Shown: piece by piece, positions 10,001-18,523 of the stretch
Numbering within the stretch: the first letter of the stretch is position 1
Layout: the number at the start of each line of letters is the position of its first letter
Source: Candidatus Nitrosopumilus limneticus
GTDB lineage: Archaea > Thermoproteota > Nitrososphaeria > Nitrososphaerales > Nitrosopumilaceae
NCBI GenBank assembly: GCA_022117465.1
Contig: JAHCGZ010000001.1
Location: 282,911 to 346,910 of the forward strand
DNA length: 64,000 nt
Direction: 5' to 3'
The notes under the pieces: model-generated
The model's input: only the letters and a program-made list of their open reading frames with translations
What the model was told of the DNA's origin: nothing
Databases searched by the model: none
Translations under genes and position numbers: made by a program

Positions 10001-10969
10001 ATGAAGGAAAAAATATTTCTTACAAGAACATTGCATGATTTTGCATTAAAAGAGTTAAAAAAGAAATTTCAAATTGAAATACATAAAGGAAAAATACCAA
10101 TACCTCAAAATACATTAAAATTAAAAATAAGAGATGTAAATGGATTAATTTGTTTTCCATACGATAAAATAGACAAAGAGATAATTCAATCAGCAAAAAA
10201 TCTGAAAGTAATCAGTACATTTAGTGTTGGATACGATCATATCGATATAAAATTTGCAAAAAAAAAGAAAATTAGAGTAGGATATACTCCAGAAGTATTA
10301 ACAAATGCAACAGCTGACATGGCATTTGCATTATTGATTGATGGGTTAAGAAGAATTTCAGAAGGAGACAGACTAATTAGAAAAGGAAAATGGAATCAAA
10401 TCTACGGAGCATATGATTATGTAGGGTTAGATCTTCAAGGTAAAACTTTAGGTATAATTGGTCTTGGTAGAATTGGTAAAACACTTGCAAAAAGAGCAAA
10501 AGCATTCGATATGAAAATAATATACTATAACAGAAAACAAATTTCTAAAACAGAAGAAAAGAAATTGGGAGTAAAATATATTGCATTTAAAAAATTAATT
10601 TCTCAGGCTGATATAATATCAATTCATGTTCCACACACAATAGAAACTGATCAAATGTTTAATATGAAAATTTTTAAAAAAATGAAAAAGACATCGTTTT
10701 TGATAAATACATCACGAGGTAAAGTTGTAAATGAAAAAGAACTTGCATTAGCATTAAAACAAAAAATAATTTCAGGGGCAGGATTAGATGTATTTGAAAA
10801 AGAACCAATAAATAAAAATCATCAATTTCTTAAATTAGAAAATGTAGTATTAGCACCACATGTTGGTAGTTCTACAAAGGAAACTAGAAGCAAAATGGCA
10901 GAAATTACTACCAAAAATTTAATTTTAGGAATGAGTGGTAAAAAACCAATTTATTCAATAGGGTACTAA
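10001..10969 (+). CDS. D-isomer-specific 2-hydroxyacid dehydrogenase
   Basis: NAD(P)-dependent reduction of a 2-oxoacid to the D-2-hydroxyacid (glyoxylate/hydroxypyruvate reductase or phosphoglycerate dehydrogenase-like). The chain shows the family split-domain layout: TFSVGYDHIDIKFAKKKKI at about residue 75, the Rossmann motif LGIIGLGRIGKTLAKRAKAF at about 150, the catalytic Arg in INTSRGKVVNEKELALAL, Glu in GLDVFEKEPI, and the catalytic His in LAPHVGSSTKET. At 322 residues it lacks the ACT/ASB C-terminal domain of long SerA, so glyoxylate or hydroxypyruvate reductase is more likely than serine biosynthesis. Exact substrate is not predictable. Confidence 0.88.
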   Translation: MKEKIFLTRTLHDFALKELKKKFQIEIHKGKIPIPQNTLKLKIRDVNGLICFPYDKIDKEIIQSAKNLKVISTFSVGYDHIDIKFAKKKKIRVGYTPEVLTNATADMAFALLIDGLRRISEGDRLIRKGKWNQIYGAYDYVGLDLQGKTLGIIGLGRIGKTLAKRAKAFDMKIIYYNRKQISKTEEKKLGVKYIAFKKLISQADIISIHVPHTIETDQMFNMKIFKKMKKTSFLINTSRGKVVNEKELALALKQKIISGAGLDVFEKEPINKNHQFLKLENVVLAPHVGSSTKETRSKMAEITTKNLILGMSGKKPIYSIGY

Positions 10970-11038
10970 CTATCACGCGTAAGTAAAGATACTAGATATT
11001 GTTGAGTTTTTATATCATAATTGTAAAACTGAATCAAG

Positions 11039-11128
11039 TTGAAAAAATTCAAACATACTAACGAAGAATTAGAATTAGCAAAAATTCAAACTGAAAAAAA
11101 CAAAAAGAAAAAAGAATCAGAAAATTGA
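11039..11128 (+). CDS. Possible 29-residue Lys-rich peptide
   Basis: TTG-initiated frame encoding a highly charged 29-residue peptide (starts KKFKHTNEELELAKIQTEKN, ends KKKKESEN) between the dehydrogenase gene and a hairpin-plus-T-run that would end the transcript. The composition is simple (Lys/Glu/Asn) and such frames arise easily in AT-rich DNA, so this is weak. The position right before a terminator, and a helical amphipathic pattern in the first half, are the only arguments for it. Confidence 0.25.
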   Translation: MKKFKHTNEELELAKIQTEKNKKKKESEN

Positions 11129-11138
11129 TACTTTTTTG

Positions 11139-11166
11139 CTTGTCTTTTTCAGACAAGATTTTTTTT
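11139..11166 (+). terminator. Hairpin followed by T-run
   Basis: Perfect 7-bp inverted repeat CTTGTCT / AGACAAG with a 5-base loop, followed on the plus strand by a run of T. It lies between the plus-strand dehydrogenase transcript and the convergent minus-strand gene. The T-run is only on the plus side, so it would stop plus-strand transcription; archaea mainly need the T-run, so the stem may add stability to the 3' end. Confidence 0.6.
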
Positions 11167-11539
11167 AAAATTCAATTTTAGAGGAATATTTTCTATGTAA
11201 TAAATCATAGAGGGTTTTTCTTTCAGAAAATAAATTATTTGATTGATCATACATCTTTGTAAAAAATGCAGTAACAGTACGCTCATTATTTTTATCAAAA
11301 AATTGTATACTAAAATTAAGTTTATCAGGCTTTTGTTCTTGAATAAATTCTGCAGATGTAATAATTTCAGAATTGATGTGAATATGTGCTGGACCGTCAT
11401 TGTCTCCAATTGTAATCCATTTTTCTTTTTGACGTATAGTAAGCGAATTACTACGAATTTCGCAAGTTGCAGCAGTATTTTTAGTAATTATTAACACATC
11501 ATCAATTTTGATTATATCAGATAATAAGTCAAAAAGCAA
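11165..11539 (-). CDS. Unknown 124-residue protein
   Basis: No confident family. A soluble, beta-rich protein with GDNDGPAHIHINSEIITSAE at about residues 45-64 followed by LNFSIQFFDKNNERTVTAFF. The H-x-H motif next to Gly-Pro-Ala and the S-I-x-F-F-D strand weakly recall the ChuX/HutX/HemS haem-binding fold, but the match is by eye over a short stretch. No signal peptide or membrane segment. Convergent with the preceding gene and followed by a T-rich boundary. It probably has its own promoter since the upstream gene on this strand is 24 bases away. Confidence 0.6.
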   Translation of the reverse strand: MLFDLLSDIIKIDDVLIITKNTAATCEIRSNSLTIRQKEKWITIGDNDGPAHIHINSEIITSAEFIQEQKPDKLNFSIQFFDKNNERTVTAFFTKMYDQSNNLFSERKTLYDLLHRKYSSKIEF

Positions 11540-11563
11540 TAATTACTGTAAAAAAGTAAATTA

Positions 11564-11839
11564 TTAGAATTTTTTCATATCAATTTGAACAAAATCATCA
11601 ACATTACCATGAACACAGTCAGTACCAATTGATTTTACAGGAGAAAAACAAATTTTTCCATTGTGTATTTTTCCTTCATTTTGTAAAATTCCAAGTTTAC
11701 CACTAACAATAGATTTGTGTTTTTGACAAGTTAACCCAAACATGTATTCATCTTTTTCATCAACAATAGATACTATAAATTCAGGAGGATTGACACATTG
11801 ATTTCCTTCCTCTGTAACTGAACATTTATCTGGCATCAT
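11564..11839 (-). CDS. Small Cys-containing unknown protein
   Basis: A 91-residue protein starting MMPDKCSVTEEGNQCVNPPE, with further cysteines in LTCQKHKS, KICFSPV and GTDCVHG. The spacing C-x8-C ... C-x3-H suggests a zinc-binding knuckle (treble-clef-like) but I do not recognise the family. I prefer the ATG at 11839 over the longer frame to 11851, because the AT-rich TATA-like element around 11862 then gives a leaderless start. Divergent from the L-2-hydroxyglutarate-oxidase-like gene. Confidence 0.6.
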   Translation of the reverse strand: MMPDKCSVTEEGNQCVNPPEFIVSIVDEKDEYMFGLTCQKHKSIVSGKLGILQNEGKIHNGKICFSPVKSIGTDCVHGNVDDFVQIDMKKF

Positions 11840-11920
11840 GATGAAACTCAAAATTATATTAGATATTAATCTTAATCATCGGAAATTTAATTTAATATTA
11901 AGTAAAACGGACTAAAACTA

Positions 11921-13231
11921 ATGAAAGATAATTTTGATTTAATTATAATTGGCGGAGGTATTTTAGGCACTTCGATTTCATATTTTTTATCATTTCTAAA
12001 TAAATCAAAAAATATTGCAGTCATTGAACAAGAAAATAGTGTTGCACAACACACTAGTGGTAGAAATACTGGAAAAGTTCATGCGCCATATCTGTACAAT
12101 CCTGAAAAGAAAAAACTATTTGCAAATTCAGCATTTCATGGTTATGAAATGTGGAAAGAATATTCTAAATTACATAATTTACCATTCAAAGAAGATGGAG
12201 TTATAGAAGTAGCACTAGATGAAAAAGGAATCAAAGTTCTAGAAAAATATCTAAAATGGGGAATAGAAAATGGATTAGAAGAAACTGATATTAAGTTAAT
12301 AGATAAAAAGGAATTAAAAAAAAGTGAACCGGAAATAAAATGTGAAGCAGCACTTTATGTGCATAGAGATGGTTCAACAGATTATTCTACATTAACAAAT
12401 TCAATTATGAATGATAGTAAAAAAAATGGAATTAATTTCCTTTTTAATAAAAAAATAACTCAAATAAAAAAAAATAATGATAAGTGGGAAATAACAATTA
12501 ATGGAGATAATAAAATATTTACAAATTTTTTGATTAATGCCGCAGGAGGTCAAGCAATCAATATTGCACATAACATGGGAGTTGGAAAAAACCTTACAGA
12601 TGTACATTTTAGAGGGGAATACTGGAAAACTCCAAAAAAATATCACAATTTAACTAAAACAAGCGTATACTCAGTTCCTGAATTTCCAGATTATCCATTT
12701 TTAGATCCGCACTGGATAGTTAGAGTAGATGGAAGTTGTGAAATTGGACCAAATGCAGTTCCAGTATTCAGTCCATATGGATATGAGATTACAGAAAATA
12801 TCAAAAAATTCATTCCAAAAATTCTTGAAATGTTAGGTTCAGGTGCAAGAAAAACAATATTTGATAAACAATTTCAAGAACTTGCTTTTAGTGAAATTCA
12901 ATCATCAATATCAAAAACAGTAATGATCAAAAGAGTTAAACAATTTATTCCAAAAATTAATCCAAAAGAAATTACAGTAAAGGGAACTTCTGGAATAAGA
13001 TCATCAGTAATTGATGAATACGGAAAATTTGTTCCAGATGTAATATTATTACAAGGAAATTCATCATTTCATATTTTAAATTATAACTCACCAGGAGCTA
13101 CAGGTGCACTACCATTTTCAGTACATGTGATTAATCAATTACAAAAAATGGGTATGTTTGAGAATGAAGATACAAATGCACAATGTGGACCTTGGAAGTT
13201 TAATGAAATTATTGAAAAATTAGAAAAATAA
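11921..13231 (+). CDS. L-2-hydroxyglutarate oxidase-like FAD-dependent oxidoreductase
   Basis: DAO-family flavoprotein of 436 residues. The N-terminus has the FAD-binding motif DLIIIGGGILGTSISYF (GxGxxG), then VIEQENSVAQHTSGRNTGKVH, whose SGRNTG stretch is typical of LhgO/YgaF-like enzymes, and INAAGGQAINIAHNMG. The C-terminal HILNYNSPGATGALPFSVHV is the second FAD-contact motif. The family oxidises L-2-hydroxyglutarate to 2-oxoglutarate and passes electrons to quinone or oxygen. It could remove the L-2-hydroxyglutarate made as a side product of malate dehydrogenase. A 2-oxoacid oxidoreductase and a D-2-hydroxyacid dehydrogenase lie nearby. Substrate assignment is by family only. Confidence 0.82.
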   Translation: MKDNFDLIIIGGGILGTSISYFLSFLNKSKNIAVIEQENSVAQHTSGRNTGKVHAPYLYNPEKKKLFANSAFHGYEMWKEYSKLHNLPFKEDGVIEVALDEKGIKVLEKYLKWGIENGLEETDIKLIDKKELKKSEPEIKCEAALYVHRDGSTDYSTLTNSIMNDSKKNGINFLFNKKITQIKKNNDKWEITINGDNKIFTNFLINAAGGQAINIAHNMGVGKNLTDVHFRGEYWKTPKKYHNLTKTSVYSVPEFPDYPFLDPHWIVRVDGSCEIGPNAVPVFSPYGYEITENIKKFIPKILEMLGSGARKTIFDKQFQELAFSEIQSSISKTVMIKRVKQFIPKINPKEITVKGTSGIRSSVIDEYGKFVPDVILLQGNSSFHILNYNSPGATGALPFSVHVINQLQKMGMFENEDTNAQCGPWKFNEIIEKLEK

Positions 13232-13236
13232 AATGG

Positions 13237-13335
13237 CGCCGAGAGGGAGATTTGAACTCCCGTTCCCTTTCGAGAACGCGCTTTATGGTTAAACAATTTC
13301 CAGGCGCGCGCCCTACCAGGCTAGGCGACCTCGGC
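13237..13335 (-). tRNA. tRNA-Ser(GGA) with 15-base intron
   Basis: On the minus strand: acceptor stem GCCGAGG pairs with TCTCGGC (one G-T), discriminator G (normal for archaeal tRNA-Ser), T-arm GGGAG TTCAAAT CTCCC, D-stem GCCT/GGGC, and a long variable arm GTTCTC-gaaa-GGGAAC, which makes it class II. The anticodon stem CGCGC/GCGCG encloses 22 bases. Removing 15 of them at the canonical 37/38 position leaves the loop CTGGAAA, giving anticodon GGA. Bases TGG in the loop can pair with CCA in the intron, as in the bulge-helix-bulge splicing motif. No CCA is encoded. Confidence 0.9.
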
Positions 13336-13402
13336 AGAAGTCTTGCGACGATTCTATTTCATAAAATGTAATTATAAATTATGTTATTATCAACACTTGA
13401 AA

Positions 13403-13909
13403 TTACTTCCAAAGTGTTACGGTAGTTGATTTCTCTACAGTATTTCCGTCTTTGTCTATTCCTTTAGAAGATATTTTGTAAACACCTTCTAATGCAGTGT
13501 TACCATCATTTTTAATTTGATCCCAGGATAAAGTAACTTCATCTCCAGAATACAAAGTAGAAATTACTTGCATAGATATTGGAGAATATATCAATATTCC
13601 AGATAAACCAGTTATTTTTAAACCATATGATGAATCAGAAAAAATTATTTCGTTGGTTCCTGAATTTATAATTCTAATTTGTATTGATTCATTTTGTTTA
13701 AAATTAAATTTTTCAGTAACAATAGAAAGAGATGAACCTTCAACAAAAACTAATTGAGTTGTAGTTTTAAAATCAATAACATAAATGCCAAATGCAAATC
13801 CTGCTATTATGCCAACACAAATAAAAATAATAAGACTTTTTGCTAACAATTCCTTAAAAATAAATTTAGTATGTTTTATTCCTTTGGAGAAGTAGGTTTG
13901 GTTCTCCAT
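13403..13909 (-). CDS. Membrane-anchored extracellular beta-domain protein
   Basis: 168 residues, with one N-terminal membrane segment (about residues 24-46, KSLIIFICVGIIAGFAFGIYV) after a basic cytoplasmic tail, followed by a beta-rich outer domain. That domain contains IQIRIINSGTNEIIFSDSSYG and VISTLYSGDEVTLSWDQI and ends with VYKISSKGIDKDGNTVEKST. The pattern of paired strands with SWDQ resembles BsuPI-like or Ig-like domains that bind protein partners; this is by eye. The ATG at 13909 overlaps the end of truB by 34 bases, so it is probably the last gene of the long ribosome/secretion run. Function unknown. Confidence 0.65.
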   Translation of the reverse strand: MENQTYFSKGIKHTKFIFKELLAKSLIIFICVGIIAGFAFGIYVIDFKTTTQLVFVEGSSLSIVTEKFNFKQNESIQIRIINSGTNEIIFSDSSYGLKITGLSGILIYSPISMQVISTLYSGDEVTLSWDQIKNDGNTALEGVYKISSKGIDKDGNTVEKSTTVTLWK

Positions 13910-14877
13910 TTTTTTGGATAAGTGTTTGGAGTCATAATTATTCTCTTTGTAACAAATGCATATCCCTTTGTAGCATCACAAATTTCTTTCTCGTTCATTG
14001 TAGATTCAGCTAATGCAACAGCTTCACCCTTTTGTGTATAAATTGCCACAATATCTCCTACTTTCAGATTTGGAGATATTTGTAAAACACCAGGAATTGC
14101 AAGTTGAGCCCCATGACACATTGCATCTACTGCTGAATCACGAATTACTACGGATTTTAATTCACTTAATGCAAGTTCTACAGGTTTTATCATTTGCATT
14201 AGTTTACTATCATCTTTTTTTTCTTCCCAAATAGCAAATGCATCAGCTAGTTCATGTAAAGTTACTAATCCGTCTTTTTCATGAAATTGGTCTACTCTAC
14301 TTCTTCGAAGTTCAACCATTGTTGCACCAGGACCTAAAACTTCACCAATGTCATAATATAATTTTCTAATGTATGTCCCAGCTTCACATAAGATTCTAGT
14401 TAAAAGTAATCTTTCTTTTTGTTCAATGATTTCTAATTCATAAATGGTTCTAGTTCTTGTTTGTCTAACTACAGCAGAACGTTGAGGAGGCTTTTGAAAA
14501 ATTTCACCAGTAAACATTTCAATTATTTCAGCCAATTTTTCTTTAGATGGTAACGAGTGGATTCTACCTAATGCATGATATTCTTTAGGACCATAAAGTA
14601 AAACACCCAAAGCCTTAGTTGCTTCACCCAATCCCAATGGTAAAACACCAGAGACTTGTGGATCCAGGGTTCCACTATGACCAATCTTTTCAAGTTTCAA
14701 AATGCGTTTTGTCCAGGCCACAGCTTCATGACTAGTAGGACCTGGTGGTTTATCCAAAAGAATAATTCCATTATCTAATAATTGTTCAATTGTCCGTTTA
14801 TCATAGTAAGTACCATAAGCATCATCAGTAATATCCTGATCAATTTCAATTAGATTTTCTAGTTGCTTAAGTGTCAT
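13876..14877 (-). CDS. truB: tRNA/rRNA pseudouridine synthase, Cbf5/TruB type
   Basis: Archaeal Cbf5: catalytic pseudouridine synthase of H/ACA guide RNPs, also able to make Psi55 in tRNA. GIILLDKPPGPTSHEAVAW and KIGHSGTLDPQVSGVLPLGL are the TruB motifs I and II; the Asp in GTLDP is the nucleophile. The C-terminal 80 residues (from LKSVVIRDSAVDAMCHGAQL, with VGDIVAIYTQKGEAVALAES) form a PUA domain. At 333 residues it matches archaeal Cbf5. Its start overlaps the end of cmk by 4 bases, in the common archaeal order secY-adk-EMC3-like-cmk-truB. Confidence 0.92.
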   Translation of the reverse strand: MTLKQLENLIEIDQDITDDAYGTYYDKRTIEQLLDNGIILLDKPPGPTSHEAVAWTKRILKLEKIGHSGTLDPQVSGVLPLGLGEATKALGVLLYGPKEYHALGRIHSLPSKEKLAEIIEMFTGEIFQKPPQRSAVVRQTRTRTIYELEIIEQKERLLLTRILCEAGTYIRKLYYDIGEVLGPGATMVELRRSRVDQFHEKDGLVTLHELADAFAIWEEKKDDSKLMQMIKPVELALSELKSVVIRDSAVDAMCHGAQLAIPGVLQISPNLKVGDIVAIYTQKGEAVALAESTMNEKEICDATKGYAFVTKRIIMTPNTYPKKWRTKPTSPKE

Positions 14878-15434
14878 AGTAATTTTCTCACCGTTTCGGT
14901 TGTAACATCAATTACTTGATTGGCAGTTAAAGTATCAGTATTAATAATTACATCAAACACAGATTTATCTTCACCAAAACTAAAACCATAAAGTTTTTTG
15001 TATAATGCTCTATTTTTATCAAAACGAGATTTTGTTATTATATATGCATTTTCTGAGCTCATGTTATCTCTGGATTGCATTCTTCTTGTACTACTTTCAT
15101 GAGAACCTTCTAGCCAAATTTTCACACCATTATTAATTAACCACGGTAAGGTATAACTTGTAATGACCATGCCACCTTTATTAAATAAAGCAATTAATTT
15201 TTTATCCAAATTTTCATCAAATTCAGAATTTTGTTCACGCTGATTTAAAAATATCATTCCTTCTTGAGTGTCCCACCAATCATCACCATCAGAATCAAAA
15301 CCTTGTTCTTTAGCCATTTCTTTTAAAATGTCCCCACCGCTAAGATATTCTAAATTAAATTCTTTAGCTAGTCCTTTAGCAACAGTTGTTTTTCCGACTG
15401 CAGGAGGGCCAGATATAACAATAGATTTTGTCAA
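14874..15434 (-). CDS. cmk: Cytidylate kinase, archaeal type
   Basis: 186 residues. The P-loop GPPAVGKTTVAKGLAKEFN is at residue 9, followed by LSGGDILKEMAKEQG (nucleoside-binding) and a lid-like STRRMQSRDN. It phosphorylates CMP/dCMP using ATP in the cytoplasm. Overlaps truB downstream by 4 bases (ATGA) and the EMC3-like gene upstream by 4 bases, so it sits inside a tightly coupled operon. Archaeal Cmk is short compared with bacterial enzymes, and the length here fits. Confidence 0.9.
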   Translation of the reverse strand: MTKSIVISGPPAVGKTTVAKGLAKEFNLEYLSGGDILKEMAKEQGFDSDGDDWWDTQEGMIFLNQREQNSEFDENLDKKLIALFNKGGMVITSYTLPWLINNGVKIWLEGSHESSTRRMQSRDNMSSENAYIITKSRFDKNRALYKKLYGFSFGEDKSVFDVIINTDTLTANQVIDVTTETVRKLL

Positions 15435-16063
15435 CCTAGATCCATTGTGGTTTTAGTAAGTCTCATTATAATTCCACTAAATGCAATAGAAGCAAGAAAG
15501 TACCAAGCCCAGAGCATTAGATGGTTTTCTTTGCCATAACAAATGTGTGCAGTATCCAAAGCTTGTTGTGCATTACAAGTTAGTTGGAACATGTCTCCAG
15601 GAATCACATTTAGTGGTATTGGGGAAATGGCTACTGTGTACGTAAATAGTTGTGGCAATACAAGATAGAAAATTAGAATTAAAGGTACAAAAGTAATCAA
15701 CATTGGTCTCATGTTCATCTGCATCATCTCCATAGACATTTTGTTCATGTACGAAGATTTTTTGTTTAGTTCTGCAGATTTTGCTTGATCTTTAGAACGC
15801 ATTGCAGCCATTCTTTCTTTTTGCCAAGCTCTGGTTTCTTTCATGATTCTCTTTAGTTTAGTTTGATCAACCATTTTTCTTCTAACTGCAGAATTGAAAA
15901 TATTTAGCATAATACCAAATCCAGCTACCGCAAACATTGACAGAATCAAACCTTTAATGATAGGATCATCACTACCAAGTGCCGTCTGTCCGCCACCACC
16001 TAGAAAATCAGGAAGTTGTAAAAGTGTCGAGTCAATAAAGAGTAGAATAAAGTTAAAATCCAT
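15431..16063 (-). CDS. EMC3/TMCO1 family membrane insertase (DUF106)
   Basis: 210 residues with three membrane segments: about 35-55 (PIIKGLILSMFAVAGFGIML), 117-137 (MLITFVPLILIFYLVLPQLF) and 185-203 (LWAWYFLASIAFSGIIM). A long basic cytoplasmic helix with KRIMKETRAWQKERMAAM and a Met-rich stretch (SYMNKMSMEMMQMNMRPM, about 100-117) lies between the first and second segments. This is the architecture of DUF106 proteins, archaeal members of the Oxa1/YidC/EMC3 superfamily that insert membrane proteins. The Met-rich region would contact hydrophobic substrate helices. Position beside secY fits a role in membrane protein biogenesis. Confidence 0.88.
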   Translation of the reverse strand: MDFNFILLFIDSTLLQLPDFLGGGGQTALGSDDPIIKGLILSMFAVAGFGIMLNIFNSAVRRKMVDQTKLKRIMKETRAWQKERMAAMRSKDQAKSAELNKKSSYMNKMSMEMMQMNMRPMLITFVPLILIFYLVLPQLFTYTVAISPIPLNVIPGDMFQLTCNAQQALDTAHICYGKENHLMLWAWYFLASIAFSGIIMRLTKTTMDLG

Positions 16064-16066
16064 ATT

Positions 16067-16645
16067 TTACAATCCTATTGCCTTGATTATTTTATCTGCT
16101 GCTTCAGTAATATTTCCCTCAGTATTAAGAACAAGTCTTACTGGAGAACCCGTAATTACAGAGCATGCAGAGATCATACCAGATTGAACATCTAGCTCCT
16201 TCTTAATGTTAGCTAGTGTTATTTTATCTCTATTTCGAGTTTCATCTTTCATTCTTCTATTGTAAATTTCTTCAGGTTTTGCTGAAACAGAAACAAAATT
16301 GTCAGGTTTAATAATTTTCAAAACATGTAGTGGAAGTCCAGGGTAATAACCTTCAGGAGTATTAATGAAAGCGTGAGTATCAATAATTACAATTTCCTCA
16401 TTATGTTCACTAATTTTTTCTGCAGCAATTTTTTGAAGACGTTGTTGTTCAGTTACAGATAATTTTCTCAACTCATCCCTATCTTTTAATCCATTTTCTT
16501 TAGCAACTTCAAACATTAAAGTTCCATAATTAATTACAATTACATTTTTTTGATGATTCTTTAAAATATCAACCATAATCTCTAACAATGAAGTTTTCCC
16601 AACACCGGGGATTCCAACCATTATGATTTTTTTATTTTCTACCAA
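16067..16645 (-). CDS. adkA: Adenylate kinase, archaeal AdkA type
   Basis: Converts ATP + AMP to 2 ADP. GIPGVGKTSLLEIMVDILK is the P-loop and VINYGTLMFEVAKENGLKDR the AMP-binding region. The length of about 192 residues and lack of a bacterial LID zinc finger match archaeal AdkA. I used the TTG at 16645, which gives VENKKIIMVGIPG after the initiator and a 14-base overlap with the end of secY. The longer frame to 16672 would overlap secY by 41 bases and has no family support. Confidence 0.88.
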   Translation of the reverse strand: MVENKKIIMVGIPGVGKTSLLEIMVDILKNHQKNVIVINYGTLMFEVAKENGLKDRDELRKLSVTEQQRLQKIAAEKISEHNEEIVIIDTHAFINTPEGYYPGLPLHVLKIIKPDNFVSVSAKPEEIYNRRMKDETRNRDKITLANIKKELDVQSGMISACSVITGSPVRLVLNTEGNITEAADKIIKAIGL

Positions 16646-18065
16646 GTAAAGCACCCAACCGTGGCATAACAACTTCTACTTGTTCTCTAACTAATTGTGT
16701 GTAATAATTAATGAGAATATCTACCATAAGTAAAATTCCAATTCCAGATCCAAATACTCCTAGTACATCGGATACTCCTGCTAAGAGTCCTAAAATGATA
16801 GAGCCAATAATTGTAACAGATGGGATGTATTTGTTTAGTAACGCTTCAACTGGTCTGTTGGATCTTCTAAATCCAGGAATTTGTACATCAGCATCTAGTA
16901 AGTTTTGAGCTGCACTCTTTGGAGATAAACCACCAAGTGATACCCATAACCTACCAAAGAGAACTACAATTCCAACCATAAACAAAACATATCCAATAGC
17001 ACGCATTGGATCGAGTGCTGCAACATCTAAACCACGAGGCGGTGTAATGTAGTAAATAATTCCACCAACAGGAGTAGAGGGGTTAGTAGGATCAAATTGA
17101 GCTATAAAATTCACAAAGAAATTATTATTTCTAGGGTTAAAGTTTGACCAAATCATTTGAAATACAAACACAGCGTTTGCAGTTAATGCAGATGCTAAAA
17201 TTACTGGAATGTTAGAAACATACATCAATTTGATTGGATAAACTGCTGAAAATCCTCTATATTTTGTAGAAACAATTGGAATTTCAACTTTCATTCCTTG
17301 TACAAATACAAGTATCAGTAATATTCCAGCAGTAAGAAACAATCCAAAAATACTAGGCAATTGATTTGAACGGAATAGTACATTTCCTATATCACCACCG
17401 CCAGTTAATGATTCCACAAGATATGGAATAACACCAACCATTCCACCATCACCAGCAGGTAACGGACTAAACATACTCCAAAGAATTTGTTGAGCAACAC
17501 CTGCCATAATGAATAAACTAATTCCACTACCTAGACCCCAACCCTTTTGGATTAATTCATCTAAGAACATAATTAGGATAGACGCGGCCATCAATTGTCC
17601 TATTATCACATACAAAACATAAGGTTCAGATACAGCACCACCATAAACTGCTGCAGCATATACAATTGATTCAGCTACAATTACAACATAAGTAACTAAT
17701 TTGGTAGCGGTTTGAAAGATACCTCTTTCTTCAGGTTTTTTAAAATCAAATTTTAAAATATCAGAACCTCTTAGCAATTGCATTAAGAGTCCAGCTGTAA
17801 CAATAGGACCAATTCCTAATTCAACCAAAGTACCTTGTTGGGATGCAAAAATAACTCTAGCAAATGCTAGAAAATCAAATTCAGGAGCTGTTGCACCAAA
17901 TAACGGAGTTTGTCCCATTACCATGTAAATAAGTAATGCAACACCACACCAAAGTAATCTAGTAGGTAATGGGATTTTTTTTTTAGGTTTTGGAACTTGT
18001 GGAAGATAAGGTTCTGCTTTGAAAACTATTTTTCTAATAATAGAAGTTAGAGAACCTTGAGCCAT
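16632..18065 (-). CDS. secY: Preprotein translocase subunit SecY
   Basis: The pore of the Sec translocon in the cytoplasmic membrane. At 477 residues with about ten membrane segments it matches archaeal SecY. Visible landmarks are the N-terminal basic region (KPKKKIPLPTRLLWCG), LIQKGWGLGSGISLFIMAGV in TM4-5, VPIVSTKYRGFSAVYPIKLM-like cytoplasmic loop (EIPIVSTKYRGFSAVYPIKL), and the C-terminal RRSNRPVEALLNKYIP loop before TM9. Follows uL15 by 10 bases in the conserved order uL18-uS5-uL30-uL15-secY. SecE is encoded separately at 29537; no SecG/Sec61-beta was seen. Confidence 0.95.
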   Translation of the reverse strand: MAQGSLTSIIRKIVFKAEPYLPQVPKPKKKIPLPTRLLWCGVALLIYMVMGQTPLFGATAPEFDFLAFARVIFASQQGTLVELGIGPIVTAGLLMQLLRGSDILKFDFKKPEERGIFQTATKLVTYVVIVAESIVYAAAVYGGAVSEPYVLYVIIGQLMAASILIMFLDELIQKGWGLGSGISLFIMAGVAQQILWSMFSPLPAGDGGMVGVIPYLVESLTGGGDIGNVLFRSNQLPSIFGLFLTAGILLILVFVQGMKVEIPIVSTKYRGFSAVYPIKLMYVSNIPVILASALTANAVFVFQMIWSNFNPRNNNFFVNFIAQFDPTNPSTPVGGIIYYITPPRGLDVAALDPMRAIGYVLFMVGIVVLFGRLWVSLGGLSPKSAAQNLLDADVQIPGFRRSNRPVEALLNKYIPSVTIIGSIILGLLAGVSDVLGVFGSGIGILLMVDILINYYTQLVREQVEVVMPRLGALLGRK

Positions 18066-18075
18066 TTCTAGTTAC

Positions 18076-18522
18076 CTAGGCCCCAATAGTTTTTTCTTCT
18101 TTTGTAGAATGGAAAATTTCTCCACCTACTGCTTTTAATTTTTCTTCTGCTGATGCAGTAAAATTCTCTACTTTTACAGAATAAGCATTAGTAATTTTTC
18201 CTCCACCAAGAAGTTTATCGTATCCTGCACTTTCAAGGTCTACTAAATTCTTCCCACCTACTGCTTTTCCAAATTTAGCAAATAGATCATCTAGATCTCT
18301 TATACTAGCCCATTTTTTTGTAATATTTGGATGTGGTACTGCAGGAGGTTCATGACCATAATGATCTGGATCCTCTTTTATCATAGTACTTCTAAGATGT
18401 TTCTTCAAACCAGTAACTCCTAACCCACCCTTATGACCACTTGCACGGTGTTGACCTACTTGTCCCCAACCCATATGTCTGCCACCTCGCAATCTACGAG
18501 TTTTTCTTAATCTGGTTGCCAT
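18076..18522 (-). CDS. rpl15: 50S ribosomal protein uL15
   Basis: 148 residues. The N-terminus is the conserved basic, Gly-rich tail of archaeal L15 (TRRLRGGRHMGWGQVGQHRA, then GHKGGLGVTGLKKHL), which reaches into 23S rRNA. The C-terminal half (KVENFTASAEEKLKAVGGEI) is the globular domain. It starts 1-2 bases after the uL30 stop and precedes secY, as in other archaeal spc-type clusters. Confidence 0.95.
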   Translation of the reverse strand: MATRLRKTRRLRGGRHMGWGQVGQHRASGHKGGLGVTGLKKHLRSTMIKEDPDHYGHEPPAVPHPNITKKWASIRDLDDLFAKFGKAVGGKNLVDLESAGYDKLLGGGKITNAYSVKVENFTASAEEKLKAVGGEIFHSTKEEKTIGA

Positions 18523-18523
18523 G

